Assembly (NCBI GenBank): GCA_018380115.1
Contig: JAGZUF010000005.1
Coordinates: 62,001-126,000, forward strand
Reading direction: 5' to 3'
DNA from: Oscillospiraceae bacterium
Lineage (GTDB): Bacteria; Bacillota; Clostridia; Oscillospirales; Ruminococcaceae
Length of the DNA stretch: 64,000 nt
Shown in pieces: positions 17,370 through 25,732 of the stretch. Positions within the stretch are counted from its first letter, which is position 1. Every line of letters starts with the position of its first letter. Made by a program: the position numbers and the translations under genes. A model generated the notes under the pieces. It made no database searches, was not told the DNA's origin, and saw only the letters and a program-made list of their open reading frames with translations.

Positions 17370-17882
17370 TTACAGCGTAAGGCTTGGTGCAGTGTAAGTG
17401 CGCGCTTTCAGCTCGACATCCAGCATATACAGGCCCTTTGCATCCGTGCCGAACAGCTCCATCTTCGTGATGAGGTCGTTCGCATTGGTTTCCTCCTCAC
17501 CCTGCTCTTTCACAAACCAGTCGAGGAACTGCATGGTGCGGTAATCATTCACCTTCTGCGAGACCGCATACAGGGCGTGGATCAGGCTGGTGACATACTC
17601 TTCATGCTTCAGGCCGGCCTTCAGCGGGTCCATCAGGGCATTCATGGGCACATCCGGCTTTGCAATGGCTTCCAGCGTCACCGTCTCGTTGTTGTTCTGC
17701 AGATACTGCAAAAACAGCAGGGCGTGGTCACGCTCCTCCTGCGCCTGCACATTATACCAGTTGGCAAAGCCATCCAGGCCTTTGCTCTTGTAAAAATTAG
17801 AGAAATCCAGATACAAATAGGCGGAGTAAAATTCCTTGTTGACCTGCTCGTTCAAAAGCCGTTTTACATTGCTGTCCAACAT
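17370..17882 (-). CDS. Ferritin (iron storage)
   Basis: A 170-residue bacterial-type ferritin. Ferroxidase ligands are visible: Glu17 in NKEFYSAYLYL, Glu and His in AQEERDHALLF, the HEEY glutamate in helix C, and the KEQGEEE segment in helix D. It oxidises Fe(II) and stores Fe(III) in a 24-mer in the cytoplasm. It is monocistronic with its own promoter and an operator-like palindrome just after the -10. Confidence 0.95.
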   Translation of the reverse strand: MLDSNVKRLLNEQVNKEFYSAYLYLDFSNFYKSKGLDGFANWYNVQAQEERDHALLFLQYLQNNNETVTLEAIAKPDVPMNALMDPLKAGLKHEEYVTSLIHALYAVSQKVNDYRTMQFLDWFVKEQGEEETNANDLITKMELFGTDAKGLYMLDVELKARTYTAPSLTL

Positions 17883-17909
17883 GATAAAATTCTCCTTTCA
17901 AGCTTTTAC

Positions 17910-17951
17910 TAATAACTATTATCAGTATAGCCCTATTTTCATTTTTGTCAA
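17910..17951 (-). promoter_or_regulatory. Ferritin promoter with PerR/Fur-like operator
   Basis: On the minus strand TTGACA (17946-17951), a 16-bp spacer and TATACT (17924-17929) form a promoter. It is followed at once by TGATAATAGTTATTA (17910-17924), which matches the PerR box TTATAATNATTATAA at 11 of 14 defined positions. Iron- or peroxide-responsive repression is therefore likely. The rest of the gap to 18230 shows nothing recognisable. Confidence 0.6.
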
Positions 17952-18230
17952 GCGCCGCAGCTGCTTTTTTAGAAAAACAGCATCGATGGACAGGGCGGGA
18001 TATTGCCGCCGCCGAGCCCCCGTGCCAGCTGCGTTTCCTAGCATGGCTGGCAGCCCTGTTATCCCGTGCGGGGAGGCCCTGGCGGTGCTTCACAGTCTTC
18101 AGCCTATGGCCGGGCCGCGGTCAAAGCGACCTGTACAGCCCGTCCTGCCGGAGTGCGAAGAGAATAACACGGCCGGCGGCGCCGCCATAAAGCTGAAAAC
18201 CGGGGTTGCCCCTATTTACGGATGCTGCCC

Positions 18231-19091
18231 TTAGCCGAACAGCCCGGCCGCCATGCCCGCGCACACGCCCAGCACGTACAAAAGCCCGATAATAAACACG
18301 TTCTGCCTGGCGCTTTTATTGGCGCGCAGCAGCACAGCCAGCCCCACGCCGGCGGACGTGGAAAGGCCCGCCACAGCCCCCGCAAACGAGAGCTGCCCGG
18401 CGGCGTACATCTGTGTAAGCAGGATGCTGGCCGCGCAGTTGGGCACAAGGCCCACAAGCCCTGCCAGCACAGGCTGCCAGAGCCCGGCGCGGGCTACAAA
18501 ATCCCCAATAGCCTCTGCGCCCACCACATGCACCACGGCGCCCAGCGCCAGGTTGAACAGAAAGATATACAGAAAAATATGCAGCGTATGGCGCAGGGCC
18601 GCCGCCAAAACAGACTGCCTCGCCTCGTGGTCGTGACAATCCACATCTTCCGAATGCCCTGAAAAACCTCCGCGCAAATTTTCCGGCATAGCCTTTTTCA
18701 GCACTACGTCCAGCAAAAAGCCGGCGGCCACTGCCGCCAAAAGCTTTGCCGCCAAAAGCTTTGCCAGCGCCCCCCACTGCCCCGGCATGGCAACTAAAAC
18801 GGGAACCGCTTCGTCCGATGTGGCGATGAACACCGCCATCAGCGTGCCCAGCGTGATGACCTTGGAACCATACAGGTTTGCCGCCATGGCAGAAAAGCCG
18901 CACTGCGGCACAAGCCCCAGCGCAGCACCCGGCAGGAACCCAAAGCGCCCGCCGCCAGCCAGTACACGCTCAATTTTTTCCGAGTGGCGGTGCTCTAAGA
19001 ATTCAATAAGCAGGTAGGCCACAAACAGGAAGGGCAGCATTTTCACACTGTCCTCCAGCGCATGATGCAGAATTTCCAATATCATTTCCAA
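18231..19091 (-). CDS. Putative manganese/arsenic efflux family permease
   Basis: A 286-residue membrane protein with two similar halves of about four hydrophobic segments each. Each half carries a G-L-V-P-x-C-x motif (GLVPQCGFSAM and GLVPNCAASI). A soluble, His- and Asp-rich loop (EDVDCHDHEAR) separates them and may bind metal. This layout matches the clostridial family annotated as arsenic efflux protein or putative manganese transporter. It is monocistronic and divergent from the hydrogenase gene. The metal specificity is not established by sequence. Confidence 0.7.
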   Translation of the reverse strand: MEMILEILHHALEDSVKMLPFLFVAYLLIEFLEHRHSEKIERVLAGGGRFGFLPGAALGLVPQCGFSAMAANLYGSKVITLGTLMAVFIATSDEAVPVLVAMPGQWGALAKLLAAKLLAAVAAGFLLDVVLKKAMPENLRGGFSGHSEDVDCHDHEARQSVLAAALRHTLHIFLYIFLFNLALGAVVHVVGAEAIGDFVARAGLWQPVLAGLVGLVPNCAASILLTQMYAAGQLSFAGAVAGLSTSAGVGLAVLLRANKSARQNVFIIGLLYVLGVCAGMAAGLFG

Positions 19092-19195
19092 AGGCTGTAT
19101 TCCTCATTTCCCGGTGCCGGGCGGGCCGGACAGGCTGCGCCCTGCGCAAAACCGCAAGTTCCAATGAAGCGGACCTTTCGCCCGCCGTCTTTCTT

Positions 19196-19224
19196 ATTAT
19201 AAAGGCACCCCGGCCGGAATGCAA
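19196..19224 (-). promoter_or_regulatory. Promoter of the metal permease gene
   Basis: Minus strand TTGCAT (19219-19224), 17-bp spacer, TATAAT (19196-19201). The leader to the start codon is about 100 nt; I looked for a yybP-ykoY manganese riboswitch there and did not recognise one. Confidence 0.6.
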
Positions 19225-19277
19225 ACACCGCAGGGTGCATATTTCCCCGCAAAATGCAAAAAAACACCTCTGCACGC

Positions 19278-19307
19278 TTGCATCACAGGCCGCGGGCATG
19301 GTATGAT
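19278..19307 (+). promoter_or_regulatory. Promoter of the hydrogenase-like gene
   Basis: TTGCAT (19278-19283), 18-bp spacer and TATGAT (19302-19307), upstream of the start at 19373. Confidence 0.55.
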
Positions 19308-19372
19308 AACACCGCAGTATGACATATTTTTATCAACCCCCGGCACGGGGCGGCAAAAGGAGTTTTGTTCTC

Positions 19373-20881
19373 ATGCGAGGCATCTATTCTAACGTGACGG
19401 ACATCCGGCGGCGCGTTTTCACCGAAGTGGCGCGCATGGCATACGAGGGCGGCGATTACAGCCGCATCGAAGAACTTCCGTATAAAATCATCCCCGGCGA
19501 GGTAGAGACCTACCGCGAGAGCATCTTCCTTGAGCGCGCCATCGTGGGCGAGCGCCTGCGCCTTTCCATCGGCCTGCCGCTGCGCCCCATTGACCAGCAT
19601 GCCCCGCTCTCCGCCGGCATCGAGGCCAGCGCTGTGGCTGAAAAATATTACGAGCCGCCGCTTATCAACGTCATCAAGTTCGCCTGCAATTCCTGCCCGG
19701 AAAAAAGCTACCGCGTGACGGATTTGTGTCAGGGCTGCCTTGCGCACCCCTGCGTAGAGGTGTGTCCCAAGGGCGCGGTGAGCATCCGGCACGGCAAAAG
19801 CGTGATAGACCAGGAGAAATGCATCAAGTGCGGCCAGTGCGCCAACGTGTGCCCCTACGGCGCCATCAATCTTATTGAGCGCCCGTGCGCCAAAGCATGC
19901 GGCATGGACGCCATTGGGTCGGACGAGCACGGCCGCGCCACCATCGACCAGGACAAATGCGTCTCGTGCGGCATGTGCCTTGTGAACTGCCCGTTCGGCG
20001 CCATTTCCGACAAGGGGCAGATTTTCCAGGTGATACAGGCCATCAAAAAAGGCGAGCGCGTCATTGCCGCCGTGGCCCCCGCCTTTGTAGGGCAGTTCGG
20101 CCCGCAGATGACAGTGGAAAAACTTCGCCCCGCCATGAAGCTGCTGGGCTTTGACAACGTGGCCGAAGTGGCCGTGGGCGCCGATTTGTGCACCATTGAA
20201 GAGGCCAAGGATTTTCTGCGCGAGGTGCCCGAGCACCAGCCCTTTATGGCCACAAGCTGCTGCCCCGCGTGGAGCGTGATGGCCAAAAAGCTATTCCCCG
20301 ATTTCGCGCCCTATATCTCCATGGCGCTGACGCCCATGGTGCTCACCGCGCGCCTTTTGAAAAAAGAGCACCCCGGCTGCAAGGTGGTGTTTATTGGCCC
20401 GTGCGCAGCCAAAAAGCTGGAGGCCAGCCGCCGCACTATCCGCAGCGATGTAGATTTTGTGCTCACCTTTGAGGAGGTGATGGGCATGTTCGAGGCCAGA
20501 GCCATCAATTTTGCCGAGATAGCGGGTGACGAGGGCCTGAATGAAGCCACTGCGGACGGCCGCGGCTTTGCGGTGTCCGGCGGGGTGGCACAGGCTGTGG
20601 TAAACGTCATCAAAAACCTGGAGCCCGAGCGCGAGGTAAAAGTAATGGCAGCCCAGGGGCTGCGCGAGTGCAAAAAGATGCTGATGCTGGCCAAGGCCGG
20701 CAAGCTGAACGGCTATCTGCTGGAGGGCATGGCCTGCCCCGGCGGCTGTGTAGCAGGCGCCGGCACGCTGCAAAACCCGGTGAAAAGCACTGCCGGCGTG
20801 AACAAATACAAGGCCACCGCCGCGCGCAAAACCTCGGACGAAAGCCCGTACGAGATTACCCTGAACCTTCTGCACGATTAA
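19373..20881 (+). CDS. Monomeric [FeFe]-hydrogenase-like protein, probably group B
   Basis: A 502-residue iron-sulfur protein. Residues 105-132 hold extra cysteines, followed by two ferredoxin [4Fe-4S] motifs (CIKCGQCANVCP at 150-161 and CVSCGMCLVNCP at 196-207). The H-cluster domain has L1 TSCCPAW at 294-300, L2 GPCAAKK at 342-348 and L3 EGMACPGGC at 451-459. All four H-cluster cysteines appear present. The domain order and GPC form of L2 suggest the group B monomeric enzymes; their physiological partner is unsettled. The ATG at 19373 follows AAAAGGAG; an earlier in-frame ATG at 19319 has none. It likely disposes of or senses reducing equivalents via ferredoxin. Confidence 0.88.
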   Translation: MRGIYSNVTDIRRRVFTEVARMAYEGGDYSRIEELPYKIIPGEVETYRESIFLERAIVGERLRLSIGLPLRPIDQHAPLSAGIEASAVAEKYYEPPLINVIKFACNSCPEKSYRVTDLCQGCLAHPCVEVCPKGAVSIRHGKSVIDQEKCIKCGQCANVCPYGAINLIERPCAKACGMDAIGSDEHGRATIDQDKCVSCGMCLVNCPFGAISDKGQIFQVIQAIKKGERVIAAVAPAFVGQFGPQMTVEKLRPAMKLLGFDNVAEVAVGADLCTIEEAKDFLREVPEHQPFMATSCCPAWSVMAKKLFPDFAPYISMALTPMVLTARLLKKEHPGCKVVFIGPCAAKKLEASRRTIRSDVDFVLTFEEVMGMFEARAINFAEIAGDEGLNEATADGRGFAVSGGVAQAVVNVIKNLEPEREVKVMAAQGLRECKKMLMLAKAGKLNGYLLEGMACPGGCVAGAGTLQNPVKSTAGVNKYKATAARKTSDESPYEITLNLLHD

Positions 20882-20894
20882 CGCAAGCATCCTT

Positions 20895-20940
20895 CTGCCC
20901 CCGCGCCCGCTTTGGGCGGCCATGGGGGCAGTTTTGTTTT
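20895..20940 (+). terminator. Terminator of the hydrogenase gene
   Basis: CTGCCCCC pairs with GGGGGCAG with an inner CGCCCG/GGGCGG stem, followed by TTTTGTTTTT. Confidence 0.8.
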
Positions 20941-21023
20941 TCTGCCTGCAAGGGGCTGTTTTTCATATTTTTTCACCTTGCCTCATATCCATAGCATTAA
21001 GTTCTGTGGATGGGGGAATCGGC

Positions 21024-21275
21024 ATGAAGGGCAATCCGGAAGAGCGGGCCGTTGCATTGGGGCAGTTCGTGGTAGAGACGGGGGCCACTGTGCGCAGCGC
21101 CGCACAGAAATTCGGAATCAGTAAATCCACCGTGCACAAGGATATCACCGCCCGCCTGGAACGGCAGAACAGAGCCTTATACAGGGAAGTGCAGCGCGTG
21201 CTGCGCACAAACAAAGAGGAACGCCACCTGCGCGGCGGAATGGCCACGCGGCACAAATATCACCCGGAGGCATAA
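21024..21275 (+). CDS. spoIIID: Sporulation transcriptional regulator SpoIIID
   Basis: An 83-residue DNA-binding protein. The hallmark is a helix-turn-helix FGISKSTVHKDITARL (about residues 30-45), preceded by ERAVALGQFVVETGATVR and followed by the C-terminal RHLRGGMATRHKY. This order matches SpoIIID, the mother-cell regulator acting with sigma-E and before sigma-K. The ATG at 21024 follows GGGGGA; upstream in-frame starts lack one and extend into non-conserved sequence. It stands alone, between a hydrogenase terminator and its own terminator. Its presence marks the host as an endospore former or close relative. Confidence 0.93.
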   Translation: MKGNPEERAVALGQFVVETGATVRSAAQKFGISKSTVHKDITARLERQNRALYREVQRVLRTNKEERHLRGGMATRHKYHPEA

Positions 21276-21350
21276 AATGCCGTCTGCATGCCGGGGCCGC
21301 GCAGACAGGCAAACGGCTTGCCCTGCGGTGCCCGGTACATCATGCGGCCA

Positions 21351-21392
21351 GCCCTCTGCGGCATGCCTGAAGGCTGCCGCAGGGGGCTTTTT
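21351..21392 (+). terminator. Terminator of spoIIID
   Basis: GCCCTCTGCGGC pairs with GCCGCAGGGGGC (one G-T pair), followed by T5. Confidence 0.8.
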
Positions 21393-21840
21393 GTCTCTCG
21401 CATCTGGACAAAGCCGCTTTGCCCCGCCGGACGATGCAATTTGCGCGCTGCTGTAAGGCTGGGAAAGGCAAGCTGCGGCTGTGTGTCCCCTGCAGGGTGT
21501 GCCCTGCGCGGAGGTTTTGCTTTGTACCGCCGGGCCTGTCTTCCCTCCCGCACAGGCGCTTTAACTTGCCAAACCTCAGCACGCTTGTGGCGCACACATG
21601 CCGCGCGCCGCCTGCGGCAGACATAGCGTGCCGGAGAGGCCAAGCTGCGGCCGGAAAACAGGCCTGCACGCAGCACAAAGGCCTTCCCTGCAGAGAGCGG
21701 GCGCCGGTTATAACCCCTCGGCCGGGCCGGCGGCATGCCTCCACGCATGCCATTTGGCTTCACCCGCATCACCTGCCCCGCCGCTCTGATAAACGCTTTC
21801 CAGCCCTGACAGCCCGATGTCAGTGGCCCGCTTCGTTCCA
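21393..21840. other. Non-coding GC-rich stretch
   Basis: About 450 nt with no convincing gene on either strand. Reading frames here have no family signature, ribosome site or neighbours that fit. A short phrase, GCATCACCTGCCCCGCC (near 21765), recurs at about 21940 inside the repeat that follows, so this may be decayed repeat DNA. Confidence 0.5.
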
Positions 21841-22054
21841 TACTGAGTCAGGCCCCCCGGCAAAGCCGGAGGCTTGCGTAAGCTCTGGAAGGGCATACTG
21901 CCGGCAAGCCTCTCAAGAGGCACTGGATACTCTGTCTCTTGCATCACCTGCCCCGCCTCCTGTAAACGGGGTTCTTCCCGCTGCGTGCTGCATCTTTTTG
22001 GCATTGAATACCCCATCTTGCCTCGTCCGGAACTGTCAGCGAAAGCCCTTTTAC
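21841..22054 (-). repeat. Dispersed repeat family 1, copy 1
   Basis: Read on the minus strand from 22054, the stretch aligns almost end to end with 38085-38296 on the plus strand, about four in five bases identical by eye with only a few short gaps. It starts with GTAAAAGGGCTTTCGCTG, has GCACGCAGCGGGA in the middle, and includes CCTCTTGAGAGGCTTG and TGCCGGCAGTATGCCCTTCC. It ends in a CCGGCTTTGCCGG hairpin. Both copies have an open frame encoding TQREE, MQETEY and PLERL, but a 4-nt indel after PLERL breaks frame conservation. Confidence 0.85.
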
Positions 22055-22090
22055 TCTCCCCGGCTCAGCCTGGGGTTGTCGTTTCGTTAA

Positions 22091-22150
22091 AGCAAAAGCT
22101 TTTTACGGGGCCTCTCCGTCGGCCGGGCCGGCGGTCTTTCTTTCCAAAGA
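22091..22150 (+). repeat. Dispersed repeat family 2, weak copy F
   Basis: AGCAAAAGCTTTTTACGGGGCC followed by a CGGCCGGGCCGGCGG hairpin region. It is very similar to 42785-42836 at its left end and resembles the family 2 core. It adjoins repeat family 1 copy 1. Confidence 0.5.
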
Positions 22151-22272
22151 GGCCAGCGCCGCTGTGCCGCAAGTTTCCCGTGCGGCGAGAGTGTCACCTG
22201 TATGCAGGCACCTCTGTGCGGGCACAGCGTGCCCGCACAGCTGCCGCCCCCCTTTCCCTTTGGGTGAAAAGC

Positions 22273-22281
22273 TGGTATACT
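22273..22281 (+). promoter_or_regulatory. Extended -10 promoter of the flavoprotein gene
   Basis: TGG followed directly by TATACT (22276-22281) is an extended -10 (TGnTATAAT type). The -35 region 17 bp upstream is weak. It lies 65 nt before the start codon. Confidence 0.5.
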
Positions 22282-22345
22282 GAAAAAAACGCACGGCGCC
22301 ATGCCGCGCATACAAGCCAGAGCAGAATGAAGGATGGTACAAAGC

Positions 22346-23212
22346 ATGGAACAGATATGGGACTGCATCGTCATCGGCGGCGGGCCCGCCGGGCTTTCTG
22401 CGGCGCTGAACCTGCGCCGCCGCGGCAGGACAGTGCTGGTGCTGAGCGGTGGCGCGCCGCTTTTGGAAAAGGCGGAGCTTGTGGATAACTACCTCGGCAT
22501 GCCGGGCGTGACGGGCAAAGAGATGATGGAGCGGTTTCGGGCGCACACCGCCGCGCAGGGCGCCGTGCTCAAGGCGCAGCGCGCGGGCAATGTGATGCCC
22601 ATGGGCGGCACCTTTCTGGTGGGCGCGGGCAGCGACATGTATACTTCGCGCGCCGTTATTCTGGCGTGCGGTGTATCGAAAGCAGGCTATGTGCCCGGCG
22701 AAGCGGAATATCTGGGGCGCGGCGTGTCGTACTGCGCCACATGTGACGGCATGCTGTACCGCCAGAAGCGCGTGGCCGTATGGGGGCTTTCCCCCGAGGC
22801 GCCCGAAGAGGCGGAATTCCTACATTCAATCGGCTGCCGGGTGACCTATATCGCCGCAAAGCGTCCTCAGGCGCTGGCGCAGGGCATTGCATTCGTTTCC
22901 GGCGCGGTGACGGCCGTGTACGGCGGCGCCGCCGTGACGGCCGTGGACGTAAAGGGCGAAATGCTGGAGACCGACGGCCTGTTTATCCTGCGCCCGGCTG
23001 CCCCACCGGATGCCCTCGTGCCCGGCATCGGCATGGAGAACGGCCGCGTAAAAACAGACGCCGCCATGCGCACCAGCATCCCCCGGCTGTATGCCGCGGG
23101 CGACATGCTGGGCGCGCCGCTTCAGGTGGCAAAGGCTGTGGGCGAGGGCCTTATTGCAGGGCTTTGCGCCGCAGAGGACATTCAAAATATGGAAAGGAAG
23201 GCAAACGCATGA
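22346..23212 (+). CDS. Thioredoxin-reductase-like flavoprotein with degenerate NADPH site
   Basis: A 288-residue FAD protein of the TrxB class. It has the FAD-binding GGGPAG at 11-16, the redox pair CATC (Cys130, Cys133) in VSYCATCDG, and the C-terminal LYAAGDMLGAP FAD motif. The expected NADPH-binding GxGxxA is replaced by GLSPEA at 147-152, and the HRRxxxR motif is absent (IAAKRPQ). Known ferredoxin-dependent and other pyridine-nucleotide-independent thioredoxin reductases of clostridia lack these same motifs, so a non-NADPH donor is likely (inference). The ATG at 22346 has AAGGA upstream. It is followed by a dCMP deaminase gene with a 4-nt overlap. Confidence 0.85.
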   Translation: MEQIWDCIVIGGGPAGLSAALNLRRRGRTVLVLSGGAPLLEKAELVDNYLGMPGVTGKEMMERFRAHTAAQGAVLKAQRAGNVMPMGGTFLVGAGSDMYTSRAVILACGVSKAGYVPGEAEYLGRGVSYCATCDGMLYRQKRVAVWGLSPEAPEEAEFLHSIGCRVTYIAAKRPQALAQGIAFVSGAVTAVYGGAAVTAVDVKGEMLETDGLFILRPAAPPDALVPGIGMENGRVKTDAAMRTSIPRLYAAGDMLGAPLQVAKAVGEGLIAGLCAAEDIQNMERKANA

Positions 23213-23694
23213 AACGGCAGGATTATATCTCTTGGGACGAATATTTTATGGGCATTGCGCTGCTGACGGCGCAGCGCTCAAAGGATAATTCCTCGCAGGT
23301 GGGCGCGTGCATCGTGAGCAGAGAGAACAAGATACTTTCCCTTGGCTACAACGGCATGCCCATCGGCTGCCTGGACGATGAAATGCCCTGGGGCCGGGAG
23401 GGAACGCCCCTGGATACCAAATATATGTATGTATGCCATGCCGAACTGAATGCCATTCTGAACCACGCCTCCGGCACAGGCAGCCTGCGCGGCGCACGCA
23501 TTTACACCACATTGTTCCCGTGCAACGAATGCGCTAAGGCACTGATTCAGAGCGGAATCCGTGAGGTGATTTATTACGAGGACAAATATCCCGACTCCGA
23601 CTCTGTCATTGCTTCCAAGCGTATGTTCGATATGGTGGGCGTCACATACAAGCACTATGAAAAAAGCGGCCGCAGCGTCACGCTGTCACTGTGA
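23209..23694 (+). CDS. Deoxycytidylate (dCMP) deaminase family protein
   Basis: A 161-residue zinc deaminase. It has the catalytic CHAELNAI (His ligand and Glu proton shuttle), the PCNECAK cysteine ligands and an N-terminal SWDEYFMGIALLTAQRSKD segment typical of ComEB/dCMP deaminases. The reaction converts dCMP to dUMP for thymidylate synthesis. The ATG overlaps the flavoprotein stop (ATGA), so the two are co-translated. That pairing of a disulfide reductase with deoxynucleotide metabolism may reflect supply for ribonucleotide reduction. Confidence 0.88.
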   Translation: MKRQDYISWDEYFMGIALLTAQRSKDNSSQVGACIVSRENKILSLGYNGMPIGCLDDEMPWGREGTPLDTKYMYVCHAELNAILNHASGTGSLRGARIYTTLFPCNECAKALIQSGIREVIYYEDKYPDSDSVIASKRMFDMVGVTYKHYEKSGRSVTLSL

Positions 23695-23791
23695 CGGGCC
23701 GCAGCGCAGAAAGCACGGTCCCTCTCAGGGTCTTTGCCGGCCGGGCCCACCCACCACAGGCTTATTCATTCATTGTTCTTCTATTTCACGC

Positions 23792-23829
23792 GCCCTCTGC
23801 GGCTTTAGCATCCGCAGGGGGGCTTTTTT
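23792..23829 (+). terminator. Terminator of the flavoprotein-deaminase operon
   Basis: GCCCTCTGCGG pairs with CCGCAGGGGGG, followed by CTTTTTT. Confidence 0.8.
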
Positions 23830-23887
23830 CAGCCCGGCGTTTTCTTCCGCCTTTGTTTTGCAGTATTTGCCCCCTGCACCCGGAAAA

Positions 23888-23956
23888 CATCCGGGCACAG
23901 AGAAAGTGTTTTCGTGCCGCTGGCTCTGCCGGTGATTCCCGCTTACAAACAAAAGC
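23888..23956 (+). repeat. Dispersed repeat family 2, copy A
   Basis: Contains CCGGGCACAG, GAAAGTGTTTTCGTG, GGCTCTGCCGGTGATTCC and ends in AAACAAAAG. It aligns by eye with 49640-49711 and 53200-53272. It lies in the convergent gap between the deaminase gene and phoU and abuts a leftward hairpin (23953-23973). Confidence 0.65.
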
Positions 23957-24026
23957 GCCCCGGCCAAGGGCGCGCTGCCGCAAAAAATACCGGTTCTGGC
24001 TGACAGTTTTGATGCCTGATGCACGC

Positions 24027-24066
24027 AAAAAGCCCGGCAATCCGTCAGGATTGCCGGACTTTTTTG
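24027..24066. terminator. Bidirectional terminator downstream of phoU
   Basis: CCGGCAATCC pairs with GGATTGCCGG around GTCA. A5 precedes it and T6 follows. The remaining 240 nt up to the phoU stop show no further gene or structure that I can name. Confidence 0.8.
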
Positions 24067-24308
24067 CACATCGTTCGTCCCAAACCGCCCGGCCGAAATG
24101 CACAGCACCCCGGAAGCGGCGATTTTTGATGCAGGGCAGGGAGGATTTCCACAGGCACCCTTTGCGGCTGTCAAGGAAATCTGAAGAGGCCATACGCAAA
24201 AATTGCCTTTTAGGGACGATGCTTTCTTTTGGCAACGCGCCAGCGGGGCGGTTTTTGCTGGTGGCCGGGGTGCGCCCGCAGCAAGAGGGCGCGGCAGGCA
24301 AAAATGTA

Positions 24309-24947
24309 TTACCCCTTCTCACCCGTTTGGGCATACATCACCCATTCGGCCACATTTACGGCGTGGTCACCAATCCGCTCAAAATATTTGGCCGCCATGC
24401 CAAGGTCCAGCGCGGCATGGGCGTCCAGGGCACCATCGCGGATAAGCGCCACGGCCTCCGTCTTCACACGGTCAAACAGCTCGTCTACTCTGTCGTCGTT
24501 TTCTTTCACGCGGGCGGCAAGCCGGATGTCGCCGTCCACAAAGGCCTGCACGCTCTGCTTCACCATATCCACAGCGGCCAGCGCCATTTCAGACAGATGC
24601 ACTTTGCCTGAGAGCTGTGCCTTTGCCAGATAGGGCGAAAGCTCGGCAATATCCACCGCATAGTCGCCCACGCGCTCCAGGTCCGATATCATTTTCAGCG
24701 CGGCTGAAATGTTGCGCAGGTCCGTCGCCACCGGCTGTTGGCGCAGCAGCAGCCGCATGCACAGCGCCTCGATATTGCGCTCGGCGCGGTCTATGTCCTC
24801 CTCGGCGGCCTGCACCTCTTCCTTCAGTTCCGGCTTGCTGTCTGTGATAGAGCTGACGGCAAGCGCGATAGCCCGCTCACACGAGGTACCCATGCCCATC
24901 AGTTCTTTATGCATGGTATGAAGGTCTCTGTCAAATTCGGAACGCAT
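24309..24947 (-). CDS. phoU: Phosphate transport system regulator PhoU
   Basis: A 212-residue all-helical protein with the tandem PhoU repeats. Each repeat carries an E/DxxxD metal-binding pattern, seen in MISDLERVGDYAVDIAEL (first half) and MAAKYFERIGDHAVNVAEW (second half). It links Pst activity to the PhoR-PhoP type kinase system. Its start codon overlaps the pstB stop by 1 nt, making it the last gene of pstSCAB-phoU. Confidence 0.95.
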   Translation of the reverse strand: MRSEFDRDLHTMHKELMGMGTSCERAIALAVSSITDSKPELKEEVQAAEEDIDRAERNIEALCMRLLLRQQPVATDLRNISAALKMISDLERVGDYAVDIAELSPYLAKAQLSGKVHLSEMALAAVDMVKQSVQAFVDGDIRLAARVKENDDRVDELFDRVKTEAVALIRDGALDAHAALDLGMAAKYFERIGDHAVNVAEWVMYAQTGEKG

Positions 24948-25708
24948 CAGCCGAACCTCCCTGTGATATAATCTTCCGTGCGTTTGTCCAACGGGGTGCT
25001 GAACAGTTTTTCCGTGGGGCCAGATTCCACCAGCTCGCCCAGCAGGAAAAACGCCGTTTTATCTGAAATGCGCACGGCCTGCTGCATGTTATGCGTGACA
25101 ATGACAATGGTATAATCTTTTTTCAGCTGGGCACACAGCTCTTCTATTTTTGAAGTAGAGATGGGGTCCAGCGCGCTGGTGGGTTCATCCATCAAAAGCA
25201 CATCCGGCTTCACAGCCAAAGCGCGCGCAATGCAAAGGCGCTGCTGCTGGCCGCCGGAAAGGCCAAGGGCGCTTTTCTTCAGCCTGTCTTTCACTTCGTC
25301 CCAAATGGCTGCGCCGCGCAGGGCCTGTTCCACAATGGCATCCAGTTCTTTTTTGCTGTGCACGCCGTGCAGGCGCGGGCCGTAGCCCACGTTGTCATAT
25401 ACGCTCATGGGAAAGGGGTTCGGCTTCTGAAACACCATGCCGATTCGCTTGCGAAGCAGCGTCACATCCAGCCCTTTTTCAAAAATATCCCGCCCGCGGT
25501 ATAATATTTTTCCCTCCACACGCACGCCGGGCACAAGGTCGTTCATACGGTTCAGCGTTTTGATGAAGGTGGATTTCCCGCACCCCGACGGCCCGATAAG
25601 GGCCGTGACGGCGTGTTCGTCCACTGTGAGGTTTACGTCCTTCAGCGCCTGAAACGTGCCGTAATACAGGTTCATATGCTCCGCACTGAGAACAGCGCAG
25701 TTTTCCAT
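24947..25708 (-). CDS. pstB: Phosphate ABC transporter ATP-binding protein PstB
   Basis: A 253-residue ATPase with Walker A GPSGCGKST, the Q-loop FQKPNPFP characteristic of PstB, signature LSGGQQQR and Walker B VLLMDEP followed by SALDPIST. It energises phosphate uptake through PstC and PstA. It lies between pstA and phoU in the standard order, with a 24-nt gap to pstA. Confidence 0.97.
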   Translation of the reverse strand: MENCAVLSAEHMNLYYGTFQALKDVNLTVDEHAVTALIGPSGCGKSTFIKTLNRMNDLVPGVRVEGKILYRGRDIFEKGLDVTLLRKRIGMVFQKPNPFPMSVYDNVGYGPRLHGVHSKKELDAIVEQALRGAAIWDEVKDRLKKSALGLSGGQQQRLCIARALAVKPDVLLMDEPTSALDPISTSKIEELCAQLKKDYTIVIVTHNMQQAVRISDKTAFFLLGELVESGPTEKLFSTPLDKRTEDYITGRFG

Positions 25709-25732
25709 ATCGTTCTTCCTTTCTTTGCGCGC

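Noticed and set aside
19092..19195. A yybP-ykoY manganese riboswitch before the putative manganese permease
   Set aside because: The leader has stems, but I could not identify the conserved loop sequences of that class.
21260..22016. Overlapping minus-strand frames after spoIIID as genes
   Set aside because: No ribosome sites or family motifs. The part containing MQETEY and PLERL belongs to a dispersed repeat whose reading frame is not kept between copies.
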